In this document: positions 16,011 to 23,155 of the stretch, in pieces | Numbering within the stretch: the first letter of the stretch is position 1 | Layout: each line of letters opens with the position of its first letter | Translations under genes and position numbers: made by a program | Assembly (NCBI GenBank): GCA_910579525.1 | Contig: CAJTUK010000006.1 | Coordinates: 62,001-126,000, forward strand | Source of the DNA: an uncultured Christensenella sp. | GTDB lineage: Bacteria > Bacillota > Clostridia > Christensenellales > Borkfalkiaceae | Reading direction: 5' to 3' | DNA: 64,000 nucleotides | Notes under the pieces: generated by a model | Told to the model about the DNA's origin: nothing | What the model saw: the letters and a program-made list of their open reading frames with translations, nothing else | Database searches by the model: none

Positions 16011-17796
16011 AAGATGCTTCTTGTATTCAAGAGTAAGTACCGAAATGCAAGTAGAGGGGTACAGTCTTGAAGCGCAGAAAAACTGCTTGAAGAAATTTGC
16101 CGAGCGGGAAGAAATGCAGATAGTAGATTACTATGAAGATGCAGGCAAATCGGGCAAGTCGATAGAGGGACGTCCCGCTTTCAAGAAAATGCTATCCGAT
16201 ATAGAGAGCGGACAAGGCGTGGATTATATTCTTGTTTATAAACTTTCCCGTTTTGGTAGGAATGCGGCAGATATACTAAATTCGTTAGAGTTAATTCAAA
16301 CTTATGATGTAAACCTGATTTGCATTGAAGAAGGGATTGATTCATCGCAGACAAGTGGTAAGTTGCTCATATCCGTGTTGTCTGCCGTTGCAGAAATCGA
16401 AAGAGAGAACATTCTTGAACAGACTATGAACGGGCGAAGAGAAAAGGCCCGTCAAGGTTTGTGGAATGGCGGACCTGCACCGTACGGCTATTCTTTGAAA
16501 GACAACAAACTTTACATAAACGAAGATGAGGCGGAGTTGGTCCGCCTCATCTATGACAAGTATGTAAACACAACAATAGGGTATTCAGGCATAGCTAAAT
16601 ATCTGAACTTGCAGGGGATAAAAAAGGTTGTGCGCACGGACAGAATGATTGAAGAATGGAGTGCGCATTTCATAAATCTGATTTTAGAAAATCCCGTGTA
16701 TTGCGGTAAAATCGCTTACGGCAGGAGGACGCTTGAAAAAATCAAAGGAAAGAAGAACGAATATAGGCGAATAAACGCTACCGACTACATTACGGTTGAC
16801 GGCTTGCACGAACCGCTTGTGAGTGAAGAAGTTTGGAATAAAGCGCAAGAGAAAAGGCAGTCAACGGGCAAGAAGTTTGCTTCAAAATACGGCAAGGACA
16901 GAATGCACTTATTAACGGGTTTATTAAAATGTCCCGTGTGCAACGGTCCGATGTATGCCAACCGCCATTGTTGGACGAAAAGGGACGGAACTTATAAAGA
17001 AGTCGGCTATTACGTTTGTGGACGAAATAAACACGACAGGGGAAAATTCTGCGATTATAAGGCGGACTTGAAGAAGAGTGTAATCGAACCACTTGTGATA
17101 GAAGCCGTAAAGGAAATCGTAAGCGAAAAATATTTTGCTAAGGCGATTAAAGATAGAATCGGAAGTATCGGCAAGAATGACGATATCGACAAGGAAATAA
17201 GGAATTTTGAAAATAGGCTCAACGAGATTGAACTGAATAAGGCAAGATTGGAAAAAGAAATAGATACGTTGCCTTTTGATGCAAAGTTCCGTGAAAGAAA
17301 GTTGCACGATATGAATTTGCGCCTTGACGGAATGTACGAAACTATTGCCGAGATAGAAGAGCTGATTGCCGATGCCAACCTTCGTAAAAAAGCAATGGAA
17401 GAAGAGGCAATAACGTTGGAGAACATCTACAAAATTCTATTGAACTTTTCCGAGCTTTTTGATATAATAGATGAGGACGAGCAGAAAAACCTTTTAACTT
17501 ATCTGATAAAAGAAATTCAGCTCAACCCGCATTGGGAGAACAAATCGCCTTTAAAGTGGATAGAATTTAACTTTCCTATCTACCGAAATGGGGAAGAAGT
17601 AAGAAAATTTTTGTGTGAAGAGAATCTCAATGTCGAGACGCTGGTCGTTCTTTCCCACAAAAAACCCGACGGACATATCAACATCGATGTGGAATTTGGG
17701 GAGAGTGAGGGACAATTTTCGTTGAAGAAAATCAAAGAGCGTGCCGAAGAACGCAAGCCGAAAGGGAAAGTAACCTATAAAAAAATGCAAGACTAG
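15994..17796 (+). CDS. Large serine recombinase (integrase) of the rlmD element, reading into the displaced rlmD tail
   Basis: A 600-residue frame. Residues 7-150 are the resolvase catalytic domain: YSRVSTEMQ with the nucleophile Ser15, YKLSRFGRN, and the EIERENILEQ helix. Residues 170-280 are the recombinase domain; 305-350 hold a zinc ribbon (LLKCPVCNGP, then YYVCGRNKHD and FCDY); 395-475 form a coiled coil. The domain proper ends near residue 550 (NVETLVVLSHKK). The last 50 residues are not recombinase: they are the host's original RlmD tail, entered in frame through the attachment core and cut by TAG at 17794. A GGAGG site precedes the ATG. It most likely catalysed the integration. Confidence 0.93.
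   Translation: MNREGRRCFLYSRVSTEMQVEGYSLEAQKNCLKKFAEREEMQIVDYYEDAGKSGKSIEGRPAFKKMLSDIESGQGVDYILVYKLSRFGRNAADILNSLELIQTYDVNLICIEEGIDSSQTSGKLLISVLSAVAEIERENILEQTMNGRREKARQGLWNGGPAPYGYSLKDNKLYINEDEAELVRLIYDKYVNTTIGYSGIAKYLNLQGIKKVVRTDRMIEEWSAHFINLILENPVYCGKIAYGRRTLEKIKGKKNEYRRINATDYITVDGLHEPLVSEEVWNKAQEKRQSTGKKFASKYGKDRMHLLTGLLKCPVCNGPMYANRHCWTKRDGTYKEVGYYVCGRNKHDRGKFCDYKADLKKSVIEPLVIEAVKEIVSEKYFAKAIKDRIGSIGKNDDIDKEIRNFENRLNEIELNKARLEKEIDTLPFDAKFRERKLHDMNLRLDGMYETIAEIEELIADANLRKKAMEEEAITLENIYKILLNFSELFDIIDEDEQKNLLTYLIKEIQLNPHWENKSPLKWIEFNFPIYRNGEEVRKFLCEENLNVETLVVLSHKKPDGHINIDVEFGESEGQFSLKKIKERAEERKPKGKVTYKKMQD
17647..17663 (+). other. Right attachment core of the rlmD-integrated element
   Basis: GTTCTTTCCCACAAAAA, identical to 13256-13272, within the 3' end of the recombinase frame. 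Confidence 0.8.
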
Positions 17797-17964
17797 CTCG
17801 AAAAGACTTACGGCTTCAAAGTCCACACGGCATATATCGCCGAAGTTAAGCGCGATTTGGGGCTTCCTATGTACGACGCTCCCAATGCCGTCGAAGAACT
17901 AAAACGCCCGCGAGCGCATTCCACGCCGAGAACAGTGGAAGCGATAAAGGACACGTTAAAATAA
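17647..17964 (+). pseudogene. rlmD: Displaced original 3' end of rlmD
   Basis: Beginning at the right core, this stretch encodes a second RlmD tail: SHKKPDGHINIDVEFGES, then KGKVTYKKMQD, TAG, LEKTYGFKVHTAYIAEV, KRDLGLPMYDAPNAVEEL and ending KDTLK. It aligns without gaps to residues 456-562 of the intact copy. The TAG at 17794 replaces the Tyr codon (TAC) found in the element's copy. Its codons are more GC-rich than the element's version, so this is the host's own end, no longer under selection. Excision of the element would restore the truncated reading frame, not a working one. Confidence 0.85.
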
Positions 17965-18012
17965 AATAACCTTTTCAGGCTTGCCTGAATTTCAAATTAG
18001 TTTGGAGGGAAT

Positions 18013-18183
18013 ATGACAATTCATCACGATAAGCTTGCATACGGGCGGCTTGCAAAGACGAGTGAAGAAATGACCGACGCGGAGCTTTTGAAAATGCTTG
18101 CCGAACTTAACGGGGAAGATGATGCTGGGGAGCCGCGGGAAGACACTGCGGACGGAAAAGCCGCAAAAGATAAAAAGAAATAA
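18013..18183 (+). CDS. Small acidic hypothetical protein downstream of rlmD
   Basis: A 56-residue protein behind a good GGAGGGA ribosome site. It begins MTIHHDKLAYGRLAKTS, has one helix (MTDAELLKMLAEL) and a disordered Asp/Glu then Lys-rich end. Before the insertion it would have followed rlmD by about 50 bases, so it was probably the second gene of an rlmD operon and is now cut off from it by the element. Function unknown. Confidence 0.6.
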   Translation: MTIHHDKLAYGRLAKTSEEMTDAELLKMLAELNGEDDAGEPREDTADGKAAKDKKK

Positions 18184-18190
18184 AATTTTA

Positions 18191-18221
18191 AGCCCGCCGC
18201 GCTTAAAAAGTGCGGCGGGCT
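18191..18221. terminator. Bidirectional terminator between convergent genes
   Basis: Perfect 10-bp stem AGCCCGCCGC / GCGGCGGGCT with an 11-base loop, A-rich before and T-rich after (CTGTATTATTTT). It serves the small rightward gene and the leftward HNH gene. Confidence 0.8.
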
Positions 18222-18226
18222 CTGTA

Positions 18227-18658
18227 TTATTTTAAAATATCCAAAAGCACAGAAATATCTAATTTCCACTCCGGTACTTTGTTGCGACGGGCGTGGTCGG
18301 CGTTGGCTTCGCCCAAAGCCTTGCGGTATTCGGCGTAAGTACAGCCGTTTACTTTCATAAAATGCTCTTCCGCCTCGCGTCCTTTCCCCGTGAGCTGGGT
18401 GCGCCCTATGTGGATTACTTCGTGGCAGTTTTTACACACGGCAATCACGTCTTCGAGTTTTTGGATTTGCGCGTCTTCGTTATAGCTCCACCGTTCGTGG
18501 GCTTCGAGCCGAGACGTCGGCGCGCCGCAGATCATGCACTTTCCGTTAGCTTTGGCGTAGGCGGACTTTCTTACCGCGTTCCATTGCGCGGGGGTGAGAA
18601 TACTTCTTAAATTCGAATACCAGCAACTGTCCGGTACAAGTTCGATTTGCAGTTTCAT
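18227..18658 (-). CDS. HNH endonuclease-domain protein
   Basis: A 143-residue protein with a compact HNH zinc-finger nuclease fold: CMICGAPTSRLEAHERW gives the first CxxC and the catalytic His, and CKNCHEVIH gives the second CxxC and a metal-binding His. The N-terminal part (PDSCWYSNLRSILTPAQW) and the C-terminal helix (YAEYRKALGEANADH) flank the domain. Stand-alone HNH proteins of this size occur widely in Clostridia without known substrates. It is convergent with the small gene after rlmD and divergent from the SPFH operon. No adjacent methylase or phage terminase gene suggests restriction or packaging. Confidence 0.85.
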   Translation of the reverse strand: MKLQIELVPDSCWYSNLRSILTPAQWNAVRKSAYAKANGKCMICGAPTSRLEAHERWSYNEDAQIQKLEDVIAVCKNCHEVIHIGRTQLTGKGREAEEHFMKVNGCTYAEYRKALGEANADHARRNKVPEWKLDISVLLDILK

Positions 18659-18701
18659 AACGCGATTATAACGCTTTTTAGAGAAAAATTCAATATTTTC
18701 G

Positions 18702-18730
18702 TTGACAAAACGGATAATTCGTTATATAAT
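18702..18730 (+). promoter_or_regulatory. Promoter of the SPFH operon
   Basis: Near-consensus TTGACA (18702-18707), 17-base spacer, TATAAT (18725-18730). Confidence 0.85.
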
Positions 18731-18734
18731 TTCG

Positions 18735-18755
18735 GTGATATCAAATCGATATCAC
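18735..18755. promoter_or_regulatory. Palindromic operator candidate at the SPFH promoter
   Basis: GTGATATC, 5 bases, GATATCAC: a perfect 8-bp inverted repeat directly after the -10 box, covering the likely transcription start. This is a typical repressor position. The operon encodes a ribbon-helix-helix protein (20009) that could bind it; this link is a guess. Confidence 0.5.
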
Positions 18756-18782
18756 AATAAAATCATTTTCGAGGTATGAAAA

Positions 18783-19712
18783 ATGAACGCTGAAATCAAA
18801 GAAAAAGAAATCAAAGGTATAAACGGCTGGGCTATGCTGATTGCGGTTATAGTTCTTATCGCAGGAGGTATCGCTCTTGCAATAGCTGGCTTTGTACTCG
18901 TCGGCGGCGACGAAAATCCCGAACAACCCGCATATTTCGCGCTTTCGGTTATAGGCGCGGTGCTTATTATTGCAGGCTTTTTGTGTGTGGGCGGGTTTAA
19001 AATCATTGCGCCTAACGAAGCGTGCGTGTTTACTTTGTTCGGTAAATATTACGGAACGCTCAAAAGCGACGGATTTTTCTTTGTAAATCCTTTCTGCTCG
19101 GCGGTAAATCCCGCAAAGTTGGGCAGAAAACTTTCGTTAAAGGCGTTGAGTTTAAACAACGACAAGCAGAAGGTCAACGACGAAGAGGGTAACCCCATAG
19201 AAATAAGCGTTGTAGTAATATGGAGAATCAAAGACACGGCAAAAGCTGTATTTGCCGTTGATAATTATTTTGCGTTTATATCCACGCAGTGCGACAGCGC
19301 GATAAGACAGGTGGCAAGACAATACCCCTACGACGTGAGCGAAAACGGCGACGAAAAGAGCTTGCGCGGTTCTTCGCAGGAGATTGCCGACGTTTTAAAA
19401 GCCGAACTTCAAAACCGTATGGAAATGGCGGGCATAGAAATTATGGACGCGAGAATAAACAACCTTGCATATGCGCCCGAAATAGCCGCGGCGATGCTGC
19501 AAAGACAACAGGCTTCGGCTATAATCGCCGCAAGACAAAAGATAGTGGACGGTGCGGTTTCTATGGTGGACATGGCGCTCAAAAAACTTGCGGACAACAA
19601 TATTGTTGAGCTTGACGACGAGAGGAAGGCGCAGATGGTTTCTAACCTTCTGGTGGTTCTCTGCGGAAACCGTGACGCGCAACCCATAGTCAACAGCGGG
19701 TCTATATATTGA
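18783..19712 (+). CDS. SPFH (band 7/stomatin-prohibitin) domain membrane protein
   Basis: A 309-residue protein. Two adjacent hydrophobic helices at residues 14-38 and 52-72 anchor it, then comes the SPFH core: GGFKIIAPNEACVFTLFGKYYGTL, a VVVIWRIKDTAKAVFAVDNY strand pair, and a helical ALQNR-like segment (LKAELQNRMEMAGIEIMDARI). The C-terminal third is a helix with QRQQASAIIAAR typical of the family. SPFH proteins assemble into large membrane-bound rings or rafts and often scaffold proteases. The gene heads an operon with zinc-ribbon, ribbon-helix-helix and ATP-grasp genes. The promoter is strong and carries a palindrome. Confidence 0.92.
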   Translation: MNAEIKEKEIKGINGWAMLIAVIVLIAGGIALAIAGFVLVGGDENPEQPAYFALSVIGAVLIIAGFLCVGGFKIIAPNEACVFTLFGKYYGTLKSDGFFFVNPFCSAVNPAKLGRKLSLKALSLNNDKQKVNDEEGNPIEISVVVIWRIKDTAKAVFAVDNYFAFISTQCDSAIRQVARQYPYDVSENGDEKSLRGSSQEIADVLKAELQNRMEMAGIEIMDARINNLAYAPEIAAAMLQRQQASAIIAARQKIVDGAVSMVDMALKKLADNNIVELDDERKAQMVSNLLVVLCGNRDAQPIVNSGSIY

Positions 19713-19722
19713 GAGGTTTAAT

Positions 19723-19944
19723 ATGACAAGGTGCCCCCAATGCGGAAGCTCGCAGACGCTTAAGGTGACGTTCTGCGGGCGCGACAAAGTTATAGTGTTG
19801 CCGCGCGTGCAAGAGCATAAATTATTTCCCAAATACTCTAAAATGTACGCGTACTCGTGCACGTCCTGCGGGAGAATTTTTGATTTTACTTTGGAAAAGC
19901 CCGAAAATCTCGCGCCGTTTGCGGGATATGACGGCAACGTTTGA
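19723..19944 (+). CDS. Small zinc-ribbon protein
   Basis: A 73-residue protein with two CxxC knuckles: CPQCGSS at residues 4-10 and CTSCGRIF near residue 50, enough for one zinc ribbon. Between them is a strand-rich stretch (KVIVLPRVQEHKLF). The gene starts 10 bases after the SPFH gene behind GAGAGG, so the two are translated from one transcript. Small zinc-ribbon proteins next to SPFH genes are common in Clostridia, role unknown. Confidence 0.8.
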   Translation: MTRCPQCGSSQTLKVTFCGRDKVIVLPRVQEHKLFPKYSKMYAYSCTSCGRIFDFTLEKPENLAPFAGYDGNV

Positions 19945-20008
19945 GAAATTTAAACGCAAATAAAAAGCGCTGCGGTCAAGCGGAGCGCTTGCTTAAAGGG
20001 AGCGTAAA

Positions 20009-20194
20009 ATGGAAAAACAGAATAAAAAACAAATCCCTTTAAGGATTTCCGATAAACTTTATGCCGAACTCGAACGCTGGGCAAACGACGAGTTCCGTTC
20101 GGTGAACGGACAAATCGAGTATTTGCTCACCGAATGCGTCAAATACCGTAAAAAAGGTAAAAAGGGCTTGACGGAAGAGAGTAAAGAGGATTAA
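20009..20194 (+). CDS. Arc-type ribbon-helix-helix DNA-binding protein
   Basis: A 61-residue basic protein. KKQIPLRISDKLYAELERWA forms the beta strand and first helix of an Arc/MetJ fold, and FRSVNGQIEYLLTECVK the second helix, including the conserved SVNxQIEYLL motif. The tail is Lys/Glu-rich. Arc-like proteins bind DNA as dimers of dimers. It sits inside the SPFH operon behind AAAGGGAGC, and may regulate it through the palindrome at 18735. Confidence 0.8.
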   Translation: MEKQNKKQIPLRISDKLYAELERWANDEFRSVNGQIEYLLTECVKYRKKGKKGLTEESKED

Positions 20195-20203
20195 AATAGA
20201 GTT

Positions 20204-20344
20204 ATGGAGCTTGACGGCGAAAAATTAAAAAAATTGAAGCGTGGAGAGGCGGCGAGTTACATTTGCGCCGCGGTATGCGCGGCGGCTATAATTTATTTTA
20301 TAGTTTGTTTCGCCGTGGGCGAGGCTTGCGGGTTGTATCTTTGA
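20204..20344 (+). CDS. Small single-pass membrane protein of the SPFH operon
   Basis: A 46-residue protein: a charged N-terminus (MELDGEKLKKLKRGE), then a hydrophobic helix rich in Ala, Ile and Cys to the end. Its stop codon overlaps the likely TTG start of the next gene (TTGA), which supports translational coupling and a real gene. Unknown function. Confidence 0.55.
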   Translation: MELDGEKLKKLKRGEAASYICAAVCAAAIIYFIVCFAVGEACGLYL

Positions 20345-20808
20345 AGCTGTCCGCTATGATTGCCGCGCCGTTGGCGGGAATTCCCGCGGCGGCGGGAGCT
20401 GCTTATTGCAACCTTAAATTCGGCGGCGAGTTCGACAGGGCGCTAACCGAATGCGTGAGGCGAACCTTTATAGAAAACGCCGAGCTCATGCGCCCCGAAA
20501 AAACTTCTTTGGGGTTTGTCGTAAAAGTTTCGGCGCGGTCTGCGGAAGTAAAGGTGAACAATTTTAAAGAGAAAACAGTTTTCGATTTTTCGCCTTTCGG
20601 CAAGCTGTCGGCGGCAAAACGCTCGGCGGCGTTTTCCGAAATAGCGGACGTTCTGTCTTCTACGTTTTTACGACTTTACGGTCGCGGGATAAGATTCGAA
20701 GAAGTTTATTATTCCGCGGATAATAAAAAGGGCGGCAGGGTAAACTTTATTATAAAGAACGGCGAGCCCGACAAAAGGGCCTATAAAAATTATCTTAAAA
20801 GAAAATGA
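20341..20808 (+). CDS. Hypothetical protein with N-terminal hydrophobic segment, SPFH operon
   Basis: A 155-residue protein from TTG at 20341, which overlaps the stop of the preceding small gene; ATG at 20356 is the alternative. An upstream ATG at 20263 would lie deep inside the preceding frame and is rejected. Residues 5-25 are Ala/Gly-rich and hydrophobic (a signal or membrane segment). The rest is soluble and mixed: conserved-looking FVVKVSARSAEVKVNNF and SALPFGKLS-like strands, then a basic end. It overlaps the ATP-grasp gene by four bases. Family not recognised. Confidence 0.6.
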   Translation: MKLSAMIAAPLAGIPAAAGAAYCNLKFGGEFDRALTECVRRTFIENAELMRPEKTSLGFVVKVSARSAEVKVNNFKEKTVFDFSPFGKLSAAKRSAAFSEIADVLSSTFLRLYGRGIRFEEVYYSADNKKGGRVNFIIKNGEPDKRAYKNYLKRK

Positions 20809-21689
20809 AACGCGCACTCGTTTTAGTTAACGCATATTCGAAATTGCCCGCCTCGCTAAATCAGGCGGAGCGGCTAAAAGCGGAATTTTCGCGCCTTGGG
20901 GTAAACGCCGATATCCGACCCAACGATTTGGGCACGTATATAGAAAAAAACGGCGAAATCGCGGGATATTCGGGGGAGTACGATTTTTGTATATACCTCG
21001 ATAAAGACAAATATACCGCGGCGATGCTTGAAAATTCGGGGTTGCGGCTGTTTAATTCCCGCGCGGCGGTGGAGGTATGCGACGATAAAATGCTCACGCA
21101 TCTCGCGCTTGCCGGCAAGGGGATAGCCATGCCGCAAACCGTTGCGGGTAAACTTTGTTATTCGCCGGAAGAAGGGGTTAAGCCTTTCGTTATCGACGAC
21201 GTGGAGCAAAAACTCGGCTATCCCGTTATAGTAAAAGAATGTTACGGCTCGCTCGGCAAAGGCGTTTACAAGGCCGATAACAGAGCGGAGCTCGAAGCCG
21301 TTGCCGAAAGGGTTAAGATTATGCCGCACCTCTTTCAGAAGTTTATTGCGGAGAGCGCGGGGCGGGATATAAGGGTTATAGTTATAGGCGGGCGCACCGT
21401 CGCCGCAATGCAAAGGCGTTCGAACGGGGATTTCCGTTCTAACCTTGCAGCGGGTGGAACGGGCGAAATTTATGCGGCGGACCCGAAACTTGAAGATATG
21501 TGCGGGGTAATTGCTTCGTCTTTGGGGCTGGACTACTGCGGAATAGATATTTTGCAGGGCAAAGACGGTTACGTTTTATGCGAGGTGAATTCCAACGCGT
21601 TTTTCGGCGGTATAGAAAAAGTTACGGGCGTGAACGTTGCAAAGCAATTTGCGGAGTACGTTTACGGGCGTATATACGGAGACAAGTAA
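20805..21689 (+). CDS. RimK-like ATP-grasp ligase
   Basis: A 294-residue protein of the ATP-grasp superfamily closest to RimK. Seen: a nucleotide-binding loop GSLGKGVYK, the hinge HLFQKFIAESAGRDIRVIVIGG, the Mg-binding GIDILQGKDGYVLCEVNSN, and AAGGTGEIY. RimK enzymes join amino acids, usually glutamate, to a carboxylate on a protein or small molecule, with ATP hydrolysis. The N-terminal pre-ATP-grasp domain (ALVLVNAYSK) is present, so the enzyme looks complete. It overlaps the gene before by ATGA and abuts the one after. The substrate is unknown; a partner in the operon is possible. Confidence 0.88.
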   Translation: MKRALVLVNAYSKLPASLNQAERLKAEFSRLGVNADIRPNDLGTYIEKNGEIAGYSGEYDFCIYLDKDKYTAAMLENSGLRLFNSRAAVEVCDDKMLTHLALAGKGIAMPQTVAGKLCYSPEEGVKPFVIDDVEQKLGYPVIVKECYGSLGKGVYKADNRAELEAVAERVKIMPHLFQKFIAESAGRDIRVIVIGGRTVAAMQRRSNGDFRSNLAAGGTGEIYAADPKLEDMCGVIASSLGLDYCGIDILQGKDGYVLCEVNSNAFFGGIEKVTGVNVAKQFAEYVYGRIYGDK

Positions 21690-22118
21690 ATGACGGTTTT
21701 GTATGTTTTTCTCATTATTTTAATGGTGGCGCTTATGTTTTTATTGCCGCCGGCAATGCAATTTAAAACGGGGATCAATCCCGAGTATTTTCCCAAAATC
21801 AAAGTAAACACGTTTGCGTTTATGTTCAGGGGAATGGGTATGAAGGGGGGCAAGTATTACAGCGTTAAAGATTACGGAGTAATAGCTCCCATGTATGCTT
21901 TACATTTGTTAGGTTATTCTTTGGCTCTGTTAAGCCTGATAATTTCGCCCGTAATAATATTCGTTGCCGAACTCGAGGTTTGGCAGACCGATCTCATATT
22001 ATTGTATATGTTGTTAATCGAAGCCGTTATTTGCGTGGCGACGGACGTGACGTGTTGTATAATATCCAAAAGAAAAGACGGCAAGAATAAAGCGGAAACG
22101 CAGACAAACGGCAATTAA
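21690..22118 (+). CDS. Small membrane protein, last gene of the SPFH operon
   Basis: A 142-residue protein with three hydrophobic helices: residues 3-20, about 75-97 and about 105-125. The loop between the first two is basic and soluble (NPEYFPKIKVNTF). It begins one base after the ATP-grasp stop, with a ribosome site inside that gene. No family recognised. Transcription probably ends at the hairpin near 22309. Confidence 0.65.
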   Translation: MTVLYVFLIILMVALMFLLPPAMQFKTGINPEYFPKIKVNTFAFMFRGMGMKGGKYYSVKDYGVIAPMYALHLLGYSLALLSLIISPVIIFVAELEVWQTDLILLYMLLIEAVICVATDVTCCIISKRKDGKNKAETQTNGN

Positions 22119-22241
22119 ACGCCGTATATATGCGGGGTAAAAGTAAAAAATCGCGACTAATTGCGAGGTCGGTTGTTCGATTATTAAAAACCGATATAAA
22201 AAAATAACCGTAATTTCAAGTTGCCGTTCTAACTGACGTGT

Positions 22242-22284
22242 AAAAAAGCTCTCGGGTATTACCGTAGTTCCCATAGGGAATTTT
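22242..22284 (+). repeat. Left arm of an imperfect inverted repeat around an AT-rich islet
   Basis: AAAAAAGCTCTC, 14 bases, then TTCCCATAGGGAATTTT. The reverse complement of 23117-23155 reads TTAAAAAGCTCTC, 13 bases, TTCCCATAGGGAATT. The shared motifs are exact; the spacers differ. The arm contains its own small palindrome (TTCCC-ATA-GGGAA). Confidence 0.55.
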
Positions 22285-22308
22285 ACCACAAGAACAGAAT
22301 ATAAATAT

Positions 22309-22351
22309 AGCGCACTATACCTTGCAAGCAAGGCGAGTGCGCTTTTGCTTT
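22309..22351 (+). terminator. Terminator of the SPFH operon
   Basis: Outer stem AGCGCACT / AGTGCGCT closes an inner stem CCTTG-CAAG-CAAGG. It is followed by TTTTGCTTT. Confidence 0.65.
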
Positions 22352-22377
22352 ACTTGTTCATTTAATTGTTGTATAAT
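22349..22377 (+). promoter_or_regulatory. Promoter of the islet gene
   Basis: TTTACT (22349-22354), 17-base spacer, TATAAT (22372-22377), 37 bases before the ATG at 22414. Confidence 0.55.
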
Positions 22378-22413
22378 AATAGAGTAATAAACAATAATTT
22401 AGTGGAGAAAATT

Positions 22414-22914
22414 ATGGGTTTTTCAATAAATGCCACAAATTTCAAATGGAGTGACAAAATTGATGAAACGGAAGATTTATGTTTGCATGGTCACGCTGTG
22501 GTTCATATTGGAGAAAAGAAACTTGAATATGATGCTACAATAAGTGCAACTGCACTTTATTTATTAAAAACATTAACTGAAAATCATATTATTAACACCG
22601 ATAATCAGCTATTGCCTTGTTGCGGTTTTTCTATGTTCCCTAATGACACATTGGATAATGTAGTAATTGCTGGATGTGATAACGGAATAGATTGGTCTGT
22701 TATTCATGACGGGGATACTGTCATTTTGGAGTTAGAAGATGGTACAAGAGAAAATATTTCAATTAACAAGTACAAGCAAGAAGTTTTTAAGTTCGCAGAT
22801 AAAGTTGAAGCATTTTATAAATCCTGTTCCCCCAAAAAAATTCCAGATGACAAAATAGACCGCAACGGATATATTGCTTTTTGGAATGAATGGCATAGAA
22901 GAAGAAATCAATAA
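22414..22914 (+). CDS. Unknown protein in an AT-rich islet
   Basis: A 166-residue soluble protein starting at ATG 22414 behind GTGGAGA; an upstream TTG lies at the promoter and is rejected. The N-terminal half is strand-rich and begins MGFSINATNFKW, with HGHAVVHIGEKKLEYDATIS. The middle has a Cys-Cys pair (LLPCCGF) and alternating acidic strands (VIHDGDTVILELEDG). The C-terminal third is helical and ends in the basic WNEWHRRRNQ. Its AT-rich codons differ sharply from the SPFH and glpK genes on either side. It is flanked by inverted repeats and a repeat element, all signs of transfer. The all-beta plus helix layout recalls some bacterial immunity proteins, but I do not recognise the family. 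Confidence 0.65.
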   Translation: MGFSINATNFKWSDKIDETEDLCLHGHAVVHIGEKKLEYDATISATALYLLKTLTENHIINTDNQLLPCCGFSMFPNDTLDNVVIAGCDNGIDWSVIHDGDTVILELEDGTRENISINKYKQEVFKFADKVEAFYKSCSPKKIPDDKIDRNGYIAFWNEWHRRRNQ

Positions 22915-22933
22915 ATTTCATTTGCATTTTAAT

Positions 22934-23020
22934 CGTCATTGCGAACGAAGTGAAGCAATCTAGAAGAGAAATGCCTTAATGTCTGGATTGCCGCGGTCGC
23001 GTTGCTCCCTCGCAATGACG
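22934..23020. repeat. Palindromic intergenic repeat (REP/MITE-like, CGTCATTGCGA ends)
   Basis: An 87-bp unit with exact 11-bp terminal inverted repeats CGTCATTGCGA / TCGCAATGACG, followed inside by near-complementary GAAGCAATC and GATTGCCGC. It lies directly after the islet gene. Units with these ends are dispersed in many bacterial genomes; only one full copy is in the window. Confidence 0.75.
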
Positions 23021-23064
23021 AGCGGTTGAAAAAATTTCAATTTAACTTACTAAATTACAAGCAG

Positions 23065-23099
23065 AAAGAACTCTCAAACAATTTGTTCGAGAGTTCTTT
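23065..23099. terminator. Hairpin at the right side of the islet
   Basis: Perfect 11-bp stem AAAGAACTCTC / GAGAGTTCTTT with a 13-base loop; weak T-run after (ATCGTTATTTGTTTTT). Probably the terminator of the islet gene. Confidence 0.55.
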
Positions 23100-23116
23100 A
23101 TCGTTATTTGTTTTTA

Positions 23117-23155
23117 ATTCCCTATGGGAAGTGCGCTTTGCCGGAGAGCTTTTTA
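23117..23155 (-). repeat. Right arm of the imperfect inverted repeat around the islet
   Basis: Mirror of 22242-22284 (see there): AATTCCCTATGGGAA, 13 bases, GAGAGCTTTTTAA on the plus strand. Both arms have a strong hairpin on their inner side. Confidence 0.55.

Larger units (their letters stand above)
13256..17663 (+). mobile_element. Small (4.4 kb) serine-recombinase element inserted in the 3' end of rlmD
   Basis: Bounded by two identical 17-bp cores in homologous rlmD sequence. Contents in order: a replacement rlmD 3' end (110 codons), a nucleotidyltransferase-like gene, a HEPN-like gene, a degenerate stretch, a 94-residue basic protein, tiny reading frames and a large serine recombinase. 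The cargo is clearly more AT-rich than the flanking genes. No relaxase, coupling protein or type IV secretion gene is present, so it is not self-transmissible. Integration at rumA/rlmD by large serine recombinases is known for conjugative elements of Firmicutes; this looks like a stripped relative of those. Confidence 0.85.
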
